A program made the position numbers and the translations under genes. Of a stretch of DNA of 64,000 nt, positions 11,201 to 22,633 are shown piece after piece. Position 1 is the first letter of the stretch; each line of letters begins with the position of its first letter. Origin of the DNA: Taiwanofungus camphoratus (lineage: Eukaryota > Basidiomycota > Agaricomycetes > Polyporales > Taiwanofungaceae); the NCBI GenBank assembly GCA_003999685.1, contig CP021220.1, positions 868,001 through 932,000 of the forward strand, given 5' to 3'. Under the pieces are notes generated by a model. It was not told the origin of the DNA, made no database searches, and worked only from the letters and a program-made list of their open reading frames with translations.

Positions 11201-14200
11201 AGAAACAACGCGACCATGGCATCTGTGAGCGGTTCAGCGTACGCGCGGAGATTGGGGACCACTTTGAGGAGCGCGCGGTTATAGGTGCCATAGATCTGCT
11301 TGAGGGATAGTTCACCAGGGTAGTCAACCATGACTAAAGGTGCGTGTCGCAAGAATCTGTGGCTAAGAGGAACACGACCGGGATCTGTGGGAGGGTTGCA
11401 TGCACCCACAAATTGTATACGCTCTAGTTTAACCCATGCCATATCAGTTGTTCTCCAGTAACCACCGTATTCGACCAGTTGGCGAATGAAGGATATCACA
11501 CGCTGAGTGCCGTATTTATCTGTGGCCGGAAGATTGATCTCATCGCAGAAGACTACGAGCCAGCGGCCAATCTGTACAGGTGCGAGAATCACCCCATTTG
11601 GTGTTTTGCGATACTCGCAATATTGCTCAAACGTCTTCAGAATCAAGTCCGGTGTTGTAGCACTAGAAAAGTTGAGTCCAACAACCTCCATATCCGGAAG
11701 CTTCCGGAGCGCGCTGAATAATGTCATTGTCTTGCCAGAGCCTGGAGGTCCACAGAGCATGAGTGGCTTATGCTCCGAAAGCCAAGAATACAGAACTTCT
11801 TCATGGCGAACCGTGTCTATCGTTGGAACGACAACGTCCGAAGCTGTTACCGCCTGAGCTTCGATTTCCACCACAGGGACTCTCGACTGCCAAGCGAACC
11901 AGTCACCGTTGCTGACTTGAACATCATAATCGAGTAAGGAGCCGCCTTGACCCAGAGGTGGAAGATCGACACCTGTCTGCTTTCTCAGGAACTCGCCCAT
12001 CTCGGAACGCAACTCCAGTCGAGCATCTCCGGAGAAGGCCCAAATAATGTTAACTAGCAACCGCTTGGTTACGTACTGGTCCAGACGTTCCGGCGGGAGG
12101 GGGAAGTCGGAATGCTGCATGTTATACTCAATCACATTGCGCACTGTCTTGTTGACGAGAGAGAACAACGTGTTCAGTGCACGAGTCGCTGTAAAGTCCA
12201 TAATATGCTCTATGGTCTCCGCAAATTTGAGGGCAGATGTGACGAGGTCGTCATCAGCAAAATATGGTTCAAGGATATCTGCAACTTGCTTCTGCGTAGT
12301 CAGGTTTGCAGATGACGCCGAATCAGCACTCATAACATCTGCACGACGACCGAGCACTTCCATTCCCTCCTCCTCTTCTGCGTCGAGGGGAACCGAGGAC
12401 AGCGTATCCAGATAATGGCGGTAAACCATTGGTGGCTCGACGACATCCTCACTGAACCAAATCATGCCACACCGGCTGACCGTGGCCAATGTAGCATACC
12501 TGAGATGCTCCACTTCAAACATGATGCGAACATTTGGTGGAAGGTTCAGCCGCTCTCCGTTCGGAAGCGTAAGCAACTTGTTATCGTCAAGAACACTTGA
12601 AACGATTTGCGTCAGACGAGAAACCTCAACATAGAGGATAGCAGCAATACCTGTTCAAATTCTCAACCCATTCAGGATCAACATCACCATCGAAAATGAT
12701 CCAATGCCTTTTCCCACTTTCTCCTCGTACATCGTCAACAATCTTGCGGAGTGTGTGTGTAAACAGACCGTCATTCCATTCACGCGTAGTAGGATCCAGG
12801 GTCCCGTAGAGAGCATCCTTGTGCATCGCCTTCGGATCGATGACATACGATACGCCTTCTACGCCGTCAAGCCGCTCAAGAGCAGCTAGAAGAACTTGCC
12901 AAGCATTACTTTTCCCACTGCCAGATGGGCCAACCATCATCAGACCATGTTGGATCTTCTGAATTTGGTATAGTTGTAGAATTTTGGAGACCCATCTCTC
13001 GCCTTCTACCAAGCGGCGTTCTGCACATACATTACTAATCTGCTCGCGCAAAGCGTCTAGGTTGACAGGAATATAGTCCGTGCCAGGGAAGACATCTGCC
13101 AGAAGACTACACGGGTTCTGTAATTGAGCTTGACAGCAACATGAGAAACCAGTGATACCATTACATACCTTGTGAGAAGAGGCACGTCGTCAGCGACTAG
13201 TTTGGGAACTATGGTTTCAGTGACACTCTGAATCAGAATGACTTGCTCAGAAATACTATCTGACAGCGCTCCAGCATCCTCAGCGTCGCCGTCGGCGGAA
13301 CGTGCGCTTTGTAGACGTTCACGCTTGAGGATACCTGCGCTTTGCAACACCGCTTTCAAGGCTCGGAGTCCAAAATCGTAATGCGGCTGAGGCGAGAGTT
13401 GCTCGTCGCAAAGATTAAAAAAAGGCACGATTTTGGACGCAAGAGACTCTGCAGTACGGAAGCCTTGTGAGAAAAGCATCACTTGAGCAATCAACTCTCG
13501 ATCGGGACGGGTCATTGCCATCCTGGACAACTGCGTCAGTACTTTTTACAAAGACCGAATGTAGCCAACTCACGGTCTGAATAGCTTGGTCAAATTCGGA
13601 GGCAGTTGAGATCGTCCCGCGTAGTTAGGGTTGGTCGTTATGAATATACCTAAAGACAGATTTGACTTCAGCAAACGATAAAATACACCACAGATGACTC
13701 ACTCACCCATGTTCTTATTGATCTTGACGCTCTTTCCGACCAGTTCAATCTCAATGTTGGGATTTTTTACCAAAGCGGCGAGCCCTTGTTGAATGCTCTG
13801 CACTTGCTGAGAGACCGCACTCAAGATGCGCTCTTCGAGACGATTGAATTCATCGAAACAGCCCCATGCGCCCACTTGACAGAGACCAACAAAAATACGG
13901 CCCATGGCTTGGAAGTCGAAAGTCTCGTCACAGCAGAAGACCAACACGAAACGACCAAGTTGTACGCCAAGCGCCTTGACAGATTCCGTTTTTCCTGGAT
14001 ACATTCACCATTAGCATGGGCACTAGAATCTCATGAGTTCATACTGACCAGTCCCAGCAGGCCCGAAAGGAGAACCGCCGAGTTGATTATCCAAAGCCTG
14101 AGTCAGTGTCAGGTAACATCTGTCTGTAAGAGGGGTCTGGACGAGTCGGTCTGGGACTCCAAGGTACTCCCAACCATACGGGAAGGAAGCATCTGCAGTC

Positions 14201-16708
14201 CTGATTGCTAGCTGGTCCAAAGGATTTTCAATAGACTGGTCAAGATAGAATCTCATCTGGTATAGCCAAGAGAATGCCCTGTTGTCAGACACTTTTTGCT
14301 GGATGAGAACTCGCAGCACGTCACGTTGATGAACCAGTTCGGTAATGAGGTGCTCGCATTTGCGCCGAGTAACGGGACTCAACTCGGTGAGGACGACGTC
14401 CGCTAAGAGGTCAAGCCCTTGTCGCACAGTATCAAGAGGTCCTTCCAAGCCCTGAGAGCTTTCAAAAGCAACTTCAACAGAAGCCGTCCATGCGACTTGA
14501 ATAGCCAGAGTAACAAGCTGAGCTGGATACTTCTCCATCCAGGCCAAAAATTGGTCTTGTGGTAATGGCGTGGTAGCTCCGTAGAAAGATTGCAACTCAG
14601 AGACCGCATCGCAGAGCAACTGCGCCAGAGAGACTCTCATCTCCGACTCGAGTTTACTTAGCCAATCGTTAATCTTCGGATAGTCTTTGAGCAAGATCGA
14701 GGTTTTAAACCGCACTTCCTCACCCTCTCGCGATGCCATGCCTTGTATTTGCGTCAATTCCTCGTCTAGCATGATGGTCGAGATACCTGCAAACATCTTC
14801 TTCAGATGTTTCATAATGCGCAAGATCTCCTTGCTGTTCCCAATTATTTCCAGTAAGTCCTCGTCACCGACGAAGTAGAAACGGGGGAAGGAAGCACGCT
14901 CTCGCTCGAGGTACTCCCCTAGTGCTTTCTGGATCTTGTTCAGTAAGTCGGCGAGACGTTCTAAACTTTTCTGGATACCGGGGATATTCATCACGTCGAC
15001 GACGAAGGGTGACTTGTAGACCTTCTTCATGACGGCCAGAAACTCTGTGTTGATGTTGTGAAAGCGAGCACTTTCGACAGGAAGGAGATGCTTGATGTCG
15101 GCACTGCCTGAGAAAATACCTTCGAGATAGACCCACTGACGCTGCACATCGATCCAGACATCTGCAGGGTGATTTAGAACACTGGATGACGAATTGCGGC
15201 GCAACTTACCAAAGAGAACGTGGATACGGTTGAGTTTCTCCTCCCATGAGCCTGCCTATACGGTTCTATGAGTGAGCGACATAAGATCAGCAGTGGTAGT
15301 CCATTACCTCTTCCTCGAAGACTGTTGCGACACGCCCTTAACAACTACCATCGTAAAAATCCAAAGACAGAGCTCACCTTTATAGTACGGGGAAAGCTTC
15401 ATTGCGACGAGAGAATTAAGATTTTCACTGCACTTGTTAAACAGATCGTCCCAGCCCCTACTCTGAATGTCAGTAAAATGGCAAGTCCAGTGGTCTAGCG
15501 AACATACCGGATGAGACGGCATTTGTTCTGATAATTCACAAGATCAAGAGTGTAATTAGTCCAGATTTCTTTGACTTGCTTGATATACTCTTCCAGAGCC
15601 ATCTGAGCAGGTATGAGATACTTGGACACCTGAAGTGTGACAACGCACCTCTCCCTGGGCTTGTATGATGACTTCCTTGATCAGATTCTCATTCTTTCGT
15701 AGGTCCATATCGTAGACGTGACCGAGAGTCATTCTGAAACAGTGAGTCAGTAGCTGTCATACCAAATTGAGGCCGACTTACAGTGTCAAGCTGACCTGTG
15801 TCGGCACTCGCAACACCTTGAACAGCTGCTTCCAATGTCTGTCCTTAAGTGCTTCCGATTTCAACTCCGAGACGAGTGTGTTGGCCTTCAGAAGGCCCCG
15901 AAGGACTTCTTGGACGTATTCAAAGGCAGCATACTGCCTCATCCTCGTTGGCATTTCTTTCGTCGATGAGAGTAGTGCATCAATTTGTTGTCTAAGCTTC
16001 CTCGGTTGCACAGTGGCCCATGCCAACTCCCTTAACTCGCCAATCTGACTCCAAATGCCAGATAGTGCCGTCCATACTGCTTTGAGATCACGTAACTCTT
16101 CAAATATAGGCTCCAAACGCGTATGTCGGATGAGTTCAAGATCAAGGGCCTCTTTCGCTCTGCATACAAGATCATACTCTTCCTGTACGCGATTAAGCTT
16201 GCCTTCGAATACGTTTATGGTATTGAGAGCCGTATCGGCACGCATGCTGCCCTGGACTGGGCGAGTCTGCTCCCATTCCTGTATGACGTCGTTTATCTTA
16301 TTCTCGACGATTTTGTCTTCAGCCACAATCTTCAGCTGAAGCCCAGCTATAGGTATATCCCGTTAGACACGAATACCAAGTCACTGCTGAAGCAATACGC
16401 ACCAAGCTGCTCCTGGATGGAATCGTTCTTCCTCTTCAGTATCTCGTTATATGCACTCCATTCCCCCTGAAGCTGGTCGCTGTAGAGCCAATCATCAGGA
16501 AACTGGTAGCGGAAGCGTTCAAGTGTCTTCTCTCCGCTCGCGCATAGTTCTATCATAGGACCCCATTGTTTTGTCTTGCGTTTTAGATCTTGTACGAATG
16601 TGATGAAGGTGACCGCGGCTGCAGTCGATGAGTTGGATGGTGCCAACAGCTTCCGACACAAATTTGAGTCTTCATCCAAATAACACTAGACTTGTAACAT
16701 ACCTCCAT
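5264..16708 (-). CDS. dhc2: Cytoplasmic dynein heavy chain, C-terminal motor half of a split gene (Dhc2 type)
   Basis: The product is the minus-end-directed microtubule motor. In 21 exons (16703..16708, 16403..16649, 15782..16346, 15649..15733, 15508..15602, 15378..15457, 15308..15321, 15210..15255, 14049..15161, 13707..13994, 13574..13649, 13169..13522, 12651..13106, 10705..12595, 9938..10644, 7477..9884, 6368..7423, 6150..6316, 5905..6097, 5570..5851, 5264..5514) it encodes 3459 residues, all junctions in phase. P-loops: AAA1 GPAGTGK 746-752, AAA2 GPSGSGKS 1049-1056, AAA3 GPPGSGKT 1424-1431, AAA4 GVSGSGK 1766-1772. The stalk coiled coil starts near 2010 with the microtubule-binding tip near 2145-2235. 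The C-terminus aligns with complete dyneins. About 1,100 tail residues are missing: the protein starts [10 protein letters not shown] directly before the linker segment [11 protein letters not shown], with a TAG in frame three codons upstream. A separate dhc1 tail gene must lie elsewhere. Confidence 0.93.
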
Positions 16709-16901
16709 GGTTGTTGCCTACACCAGGTTGACGCGACGCGTTGTCGCGCTGCACAGAATTTCCCGAAGTTGTCCAGTCACGGATGTTGCCGAAAGTACTC
16801 ATTAGAAGCAGTACTAGGTTTCTTCAAGCTGTTGCTGCAACTATCGCTGGACTCGACCTACCGACAATTCATTCATCTCCTTCCCTAGTCACTCGCACAG
16901 G
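16709..16901. promoter_or_regulatory. Shared divergent promoter, dhc2 / Sm-E
   Basis: Only 193 bp separate the two start codons, which point away from each other. The stretch must serve both 5' ends. It also leaves no room for the missing dynein tail. No TATA box is evident. Confidence 0.6.
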
Positions 16902-17520
16902 ATGTCCGGTCGTCAGCAGCGTGTGATGGTACAGCCCATCGTGAGTAATCCGTACATTCGTCTTAATTCCTGAAAACTGATCATGAACTTCAGAATGTTA
17001 TTTTTAAAAACCTGCAGCAGGTGAATGAAAATCTACAACATTATATGTTTCACTCAAACTCAAGATCTTATCTATAAAGCGAATGAAAGTCGTAATATGG
17101 TTGTATGATAACATAGAGATGCGCATCGAGGGGCGAATCATTGTGCGTGTTCCGCATCTCGATTGGACACACTCGGCGTTGAACACTATGTTCGATGAAG
17201 GCAATGGCTGCTTCAGCACGTCGCCATTGTTGCACTATCTGTGCACCAGGATTCTACCTACTTGATCCATACCGTTCCTCTGCTCTTGATTATGCTCTTG
17301 GATTTTTGTTGACTTGTCTCTCCTTCCAGGGCTTCGATGAGTTCATGAATGTAGTGATAGATGAAGCTGCTGAAGTGTACGTCAAAGATGCGAAGCCACG
17401 AAGAGAACTAGGCATGTTTACTGATCCCTATGGATACACCTCATGCACTGAGCAACATTGCGATTAGGTCGAATTTTATTGAAAGGCGACAATATCACAC
17501 TGATCCAGCAAGTAGTATGA
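16902..17520 (+). CDS. sme1: Small nuclear ribonucleoprotein E (Sm-E)
   Basis: Sm-E is one of the seven ring subunits around the Sm site of spliceosomal snRNAs and acts in the nucleus. Five exons (16902..16940, 16994..17020, 17080..17142, 17330..17411, 17468..17520) give 87 residues, the normal family length. The Sm1 motif is VVIWLYDNIEMRIEGRII then GFDEFMNVVIDEA; Sm2 is LGRILLKGDNITLIQQ. The last intron (17412..17467) starts with GC rather than GT (CTAG then GCATGT) and ends TTAG. This is the only choice found that restores the conserved ELGRILLKG join, while the GT six bases later shifts the frame. The third intron is 187 bp, longer than its neighbours. The gene shares a 193 bp promoter with the dynein gene. 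Confidence 0.93.
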
Positions 17521-17649
17521 TTTACATCTTGCCAGCGGTCATGGTAAAATGTGCAGACCAAATGCGCGTCTTTGTATGATCTCACTGTGACAGAACTCCC
17601 TAGTCGCGATCTTGGAAGCTCGAGTCGGTGCTCGGTTGTATGTATGAAG

Positions 17650-18890
17650 CTACAGATTGTAAATAGGTAATAGGGAAGTCAAATTCAATGCTTGTCGACA
17701 TAGTGGACACTCGGGCTATACAGTTTTCTCAGCTCGAGCTCCATGAAGATGGTACAACAGACTTACCTTCTCTCGCCCCCAACCCACTATACAATTCCAG
17801 CAGAATAAATGCCCACATTCAGTTGCACAAGTTGCTGTCCTCTCTTCCAAGCAAAGCGTGCAGTTGCGGGTGGTTCTGGAATTGAAGGGTATTTGTGTGA
17901 AATCTAAAGATGTTCCAGAATCCTCTTCTGGAGACGTTGATGGCACTGCTTCGTGATCTACGGGGCCTAGCATTGAGGATACAGGACGATCGTCAATATA
18001 CGTCTCTTGCGTGTTTTCTCCCGTACGATTCTCTTTCAGCTTTGGAGAATTCTCATTGGCTTTGGCGGGTAACGACCGTATGAAGTCAATGAGGCGGTAG
18101 ATGAGCCTGATCCCAAGGAAGATGCCCAAAAGCGAGTATGAAGGCGGCCGCGTATTTGGATTCTCTGGAACAGATGAGATCTATGTAGTATGAGCTTTTG
18201 CGAAGGTTGATGAGAAAGGAATACAGACATATCGGATTCCAAGGACTCTCTTTGCGAGGTCATAGTACGTTCCTCGGAAGTAGAAAACAGCCAAGTTTAT
18301 CTCGGACAATGTTTCGACCAACATGGGCAACTTCCGCATTATAGAGCCGAGGACAGATGTTTGAGACAAATGAGATCCCCATCTTGAGAGCAAGTAGGAG
18401 GGAAATGTGGCCAAGAGGATAAGTGTAGCTCTTGCACGCCGAGATGGTAGCCTGTCAGTATGCACCGAGTGCAGCCATATGTCTGTATATTCCTCCCCTA
18501 GAGTCTGCGTAGCTGGCACGAGTGTGCTCAGTAGCAATCGCAGGCACTGAACCCTCTCAGCTCACCGCGACCTATAGTCAATCCGTAATACAGCAACTTG
18601 ACGCCTAGCTCTATCTCCTTGCCCCACCGTGTCAGCCATCGTGTTCCTGGTATGCTACTGAGACCTCAAGCCCATCCTAATGAACGGTATAAAACGCACC
18701 CAACCAAGACCTCAGCACACCCTCAGTCTGCTCACGGAGTGATGAGACATGAAAGACGTCCCGTTGATTTGAGCGTACTGCACATAACGGAGCCCCGTAA
18801 ATTCTCGTGCAATCATGTTATCCAAGTCATAGACACACTAATTTGTGCTTGTTGGGCTGAGGGAAATGAAAGCAATTGTATAGCAGTCAT
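17650..18890 (-). CDS. pex10: Peroxisome biogenesis factor 10 (RING E3 ligase)
   Basis: PEX10 is a membrane RING protein of the PEX2-PEX10-PEX12 ubiquitin ligase that recycles the PTS1 receptor PEX5 at the peroxisome. Six exons (18839..18890, 18700..18777, 18566..18646, 18229..18512, 17767..18180, 17650..17715) give 324 residues. The N-terminus has [17 protein letters not shown] followed by [18 protein letters not shown], then hydrophobic segments of the Pex domain. The C-terminal RING (about residues 265-310) shows [13 protein letters not shown] and CPLC in C3HC4 spacing, split by the last intron. The start Met is chosen because the family N-terminus begins just after it; an upstream in-frame Met exists near 19049 but would lie inside the neighbouring gene. 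The gene is head-to-head with the Mgr2 gene. Confidence 0.92.
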
Positions 18891-18998
18891 AGATCGCTGT
18901 AGGCCGCCAACTAGTACGGTGGGCGCGCGTGACGTCTTCGAGCATCTTCCACAGTGGGCCCAATTGATTCGCACGGCAACTTCTACCTTCAGCTCACC
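18891..18998. promoter_or_regulatory. Shared divergent promoter, PEX10 / Mgr2
   Basis: The two start codons are 108 bp apart and point in opposite directions. Both genes serve organelle biogenesis (peroxisome and mitochondrion). Confidence 0.6.
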
Positions 18999-19588
18999 AT
19001 GGCGCAACCAAACGCACAGCGGACGTATCAGGGTCCCACAATATGGCAAAAATGTAAGTGGGAGGGATAGAGCACTTGTTCATTCCTTCATATTCATGAC
19101 TTGCACGCAGTGAAGTATGGCGCGTTTCTATGATGTCGCGGTCGCATTCTCAACAAATTGATTCATTCTAGAATGGGTGCTGTGATGGGTGCAGGTGTCG
19201 GCCTCACCATAGGCTTTATCTTTGGCGGGTATAGTATCATAAGGTACGTCTGGTCAGTAATTTTTACGGTTACTGGCCATTGACGATCCCTACTGGCAGA
19301 GGTGGCCCAGGCCCTCGAGGTGTCCTCCCGACGCTTTCGCAATACATGCTAAGCAGTGCAGCTACATTCTCCTTCTTTTTGGCCATTGGCTCTGTAAGTT
19401 AACGAGTGCTGGTCTGTACGATGCCCTACTTACGAAAGCTCAAGGTCATACGCAATGACGCTCTCCTACCTCCACATTTAGAGGCGGCTCGGTTACATCT
19501 AGCGTCACCCAATGTGCGCTCAAAAAGTGAAGGCATGGCTATGATGAGGAGGCGATGGGAAGCCGAGAGGACGCGTGAGCAGCACTAA
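18999..19588 (+). CDS. mgr2: Mgr2 / ROMO1 family protein of the mitochondrial inner membrane, C-terminally extended
   Basis: Mgr2 is a small TIM23-complex subunit that gates lateral release of preproteins into the inner membrane. Five exons (18999..19053, 19111..19123, 19172..19243, 19300..19393, 19445..19588) give 125 residues. The core matches the family: TIWQKLKYGAMGAVMGAGVG, then LTIGFIFGGYSIIRGGPGPRG and AATFSFFLAIGSVIR, two glycine-zipper helices. Exon 2 is only 13 nt and its donor is a weak GTTTCT; the better GT further on leaves a stop in frame. After the usual end (GSVIR) the frame continues for about 45 polar, basic residues rich in Arg, Met and Glu that normal members of about 80 residues lack. 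If the last intron were retained or another exon used, the extension would vanish. Confidence 0.85.
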
Positions 19589-20033
19589 TGAAAGTGATCC
19601 ATTGACTACACCGTTCCGCCATCAGCCTGTTGCCCTCCGCTGCGATGACACAGGAAATGCATAGGCAAGTACATGAACGACAACATAATCACTACACGAC
19701 CACCTCTTGACTGACTGTTGTGTGCTAGTGAAGGATCTTCTTTAGCCTGTCCCGTATTACTAGTCCTATAATACACTACACAGTGTTATCTCCCATTTTC
19801 TGCTCTACCATTGCAAATCCGAGAGCATGCACATGCACGATGGGGAGACGGGACCGATTCCCATGGGCCTCGAGGAGTGAGTCCGGCATGATGAAAATAG
19901 TTAACCAAGCACCTTCGGAAGGGCCGAAGTGCACAAAAAATTGGTCAAAGGGAATGACTGGGAAGCGGTAATAATCAGATTAAAGATAACATTTGACGAC
20001 CTTGACCGCTTCCGAGCGATGCCATGAGTCCTG
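19589..20033. other. Intergenic, convergent 3' ends
   Basis: The Mgr2 gene (plus) and the Ser-rich gene (minus) end here. No conserved frame or RNA gene is visible. Confidence 0.4.
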
Positions 20034-21116
20034 TCATGGGTCTTTCCGCGTCATCTTTCCCCAATACATTTGCAGCCTGCTGCTTGTCGAAAGTACGGAA
20101 CGCAAACTGCTGTTCGACTTCATAGAACGCAAACTGGTTCCACCACCATGCACCCGGCGTGGTGGTGCCTCGCTCAGTGGAAACGGGCCGGAAATCGCAG
20201 GGCGTTCCGGGCCTGTCTGAGGTTTCGGCCCAAATATTCGTCTGAGAAGCCCAGGCTTCTTCTTGTCCACAGGTGCGGCCGGAGCACGATAACGCTCCGG
20301 CTCATAATAGTAATCCTCCTCGTAGTGTACTGTGGGCATCTCGAGAAATTTGACCGAGGGAGGTGATCGCCCTGTTTTCGTCCGGATTGATGAGCTGGAC
20401 GATAGAATCGACTTCGCCGGAGGAGGTTTCATCCGAGATGAAGCCGTTGAAGAAATCGAGGGAGCACGTTGCCTCACAGGAGATAGAATACGGTCGCTTG
20501 TGTACCCAAGGACCGTGAGGCTTCTATCCGATGACTGGGATGTGCTCGGACGGATCATTGACGCCCAGAACGACCGCTCGCAGTCGCTGTCGTCGCTGGC
20601 ATCACGGTAGTGCCCATCTTGATTCGCCCATCCATGAGCATAACGGGAGGATGATGATATGAACGGAATTTCTGGCAATTCATCAAACTCTGATCCCGAG
20701 TAACGTGACGACGAAGATGTATCGCTGTAAGTATAGTCGGGCGTCGGAGGCGTCTAGGACGAATCGTCTCAACGTCCTCTCAAGCGGTGTATATAAAGAC
20801 TTACAAATGAATAGCACAGAGGGAGTGGGCCATCGGGAATGTCCTTGAGCTCGGCGACATGCTGCATGTTCTGGTTCCCACGTCAGAATGTTTGTCCATA
20901 AAGCTACATTGGCAACTTACCCGGCGGTCTACGAGTGTCGTACCCGTGGAACTACATGAAGACTATCGTACGTATCTCGTCAATACAAAAGCTGTAGCTG
21001 AGAGAAGTCAACTTCGCTCACGTTGGCGACTCGTTCGGAATACAACCAGTCTGTCCAAATTTGACTGTCGCATCTGGGAACGGCGTAGTAACTGCTCGGA
21101 TGCTGCATCTCAAGGT
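20034..21116 (-). CDS. Uncharacterised Ser/Pro-rich, likely disordered protein; 5' end uncertain
   Basis: I do not recognise this protein. The last exon, 20034..20753, encodes 239 residues rich in Ser, Pro, Arg and Lys with an acidic-aromatic patch (YEEDYYYEPERY) and a basic stretch near KKKPGLLRRIFGPKP. An in-frame exon at 20805..20870 encodes MQHVAELKDIPDGPLPLCYS, and its Met may be the true start. Further exons at 20921..20951 and 21022..21116 can be joined in phase. However, a second frame through the latter (MQHPSSYYAVPRCDSQIW) looks equally protein-like, so the N-terminus is unresolved. No domain, signal peptide or membrane segment is visible. The gene lies between mL43 and Mgr2 and has the same GC range as its neighbours. 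Confidence 0.55.
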
Positions 21117-21179
21117 CTGAATAGCAAGCAGGTTGATGTTGGCAACGAGATCGGAGGATGCTCCTCGAGGCCACTTACG

Positions 21180-21851
21180 GAGGGAATGAAATGGTGGGCC
21201 AGGTAGTGGGAGTGAGTAAGAGGGAGGACTTGGGGGGTCCTTAACTCGCACCGGAAGTCTACTCTTCTTACACGTGTAATATGTATGACCCTGCGCTTGC
21301 CTTGCGTCACTATTGAGTACAGAGATAAGTCGCACGAGTGAGTCAGAACTTCCCCGTGAAAGCATGTAGCAGGCGTGCATCATAAAACACGAGGTGCGAT
21401 TTCCAAATTCAGATGCCCGCATGAGGCACTCTCAGTCCCTTGAATAGCATTCCGGCAGAACACAAGTGCACATTGAATGATCATGAATACAGGGAGCAAT
21501 AGCAGACCAATGACAGAATATGGCCTGGACCGAGGTATGCCCGCTGTTGTGGCAGAACGTTCCGGGCAACACAATACTAAGAGAGAACTCACGTCAAGGG
21601 CCTTGTATGCTGAAAGATCTTGCAAATGAGACAGATAGAATATGCTGTGTATGATACATAATTCAGACGTAGAATAATAACCTGACGAGAAGGCTATCAG
21701 AAAACTCTAAAGTTTACTCCCATGATGCCAAAGTAGACTGCACTGAAGTACGTCGTTTATGGGACATACCATAAACTGAGGTAAAGAGTTGGGGTGACTA
21801 CTCATTTTACCCTGTGCCATTTACATCGTGTACACCTGCCGTACGCCAGCC
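21180..21851. other. Stretch with no assigned gene
   Basis: This may hold 5' exons or the promoter of the Ser-rich gene to the left and the 3' UTR of mL43 to the right. Minus-strand open frames exist (for example 21380..21625), and one has a possible GTGAGT...CAG intron, but none shows conserved sequence. I cannot assign a gene. Confidence 0.35.
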
Positions 21852-22352
21852 TTAAATTTTGAATGGCTCATCGACATGCACACCACTCCAGATGCCTCTC
21901 GCAGCTTCTGTAGTGCTCTCTACTGTTCGTCGCTTGAGCGGCTTGATCTTCGCACCAGAAGAATCGAGGAGTAGTTGGACTTTTTTCTCAATTCCAGTCA
22001 CTTCAAAGCCGTTGAGAGGAATGACCTTGTCTCTGTTATTGACTTGGGCAAGTTGTTATCAGGGCCGGGTGTCCGAAACGGAAAAGTCAGACTCACGATA
22101 AAAGCCACGCACGATAGGTTCCCTCTGATTGCGCTGCTTTACGACAATTTCGACATGAGGATTTGCACGAGCCAGTTGCTCTAGGTAGTCATGAATATAG
22201 GTTCGGGTATTTGCGGATGAAGGCCATTTGTCGCAGTACTCGAAAACGAGTTTTCTGATCTGGGGAATGAACGCAACATGTCCATTTGACGGCCTTGAAG
22301 CGAGCTGGGCTCGCAGAAGAGGTCTTGTTGCAGGTGCGAGCTTCGAAGTCAT
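21852..22352 (-). CDS. MRPL51: Mitochondrial large-subunit ribosomal protein mL43 (L51/S25/CI-B8 domain)
   Basis: This is a component of the mitochondrial large ribosomal subunit. Two exons (22097..22352 and 21852..22042) with a 54 bp intron give 148 residues. The thioredoxin-like L51/S25/CI-B8 domain is evident: HVAFIPQIRKLVFEYCDKWP, then LEQLARANPHVEIVVKQRNQ and PIVRGFY joined across the intron to LNNRDKVIPLNGFEVTGIE. The acceptor is AAG rather than the expected CAG; CAG-type alternatives lose the conserved LNNRDKVI. A basic, Ser/Thr-containing N-terminus suits mitochondrial import. The tail KPLKRRTVESTTEAARGIWS is usual for fungal members. Confidence 0.92.
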
Positions 22353-22633
22353 GACAGATGACTGGAGGCAGCGGGGCCTTTGCGGTTAGCTAGTGAGACT
22401 ACAGTCGGAGTCTGAAATGTTCTAATGAAGAGTAAGAAATTAGCTAAGGTTGAGAGTTGATTTTGTTCGCCTGCGCGGATGCTCCCATCGTCGACGACAC
22501 GCAATCTGAAGTAATTCCACGGGACGCGTCAACTCGGACGCGTTTGGATAGCACTACCTGCTGCAGGTCTTTGCCACAGTCGCGTCTCATTCGCTCATAC
22601 AGCGCCTATTTATCCCGCAATTGGTAGCCCACC
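22353..22633. promoter_or_regulatory. Shared divergent promoter, mL43 / unknown nuclear protein
   Basis: The two start codons are 281 bp apart and point in opposite directions. No canonical TATA box is visible. Confidence 0.45.

Noticed and set aside
16741-16926. Plus-strand frame overlapping the dhc2/Sm-E promoter
   Set aside because: It overlaps the real Sm-E start in another phase and shows no protein character.
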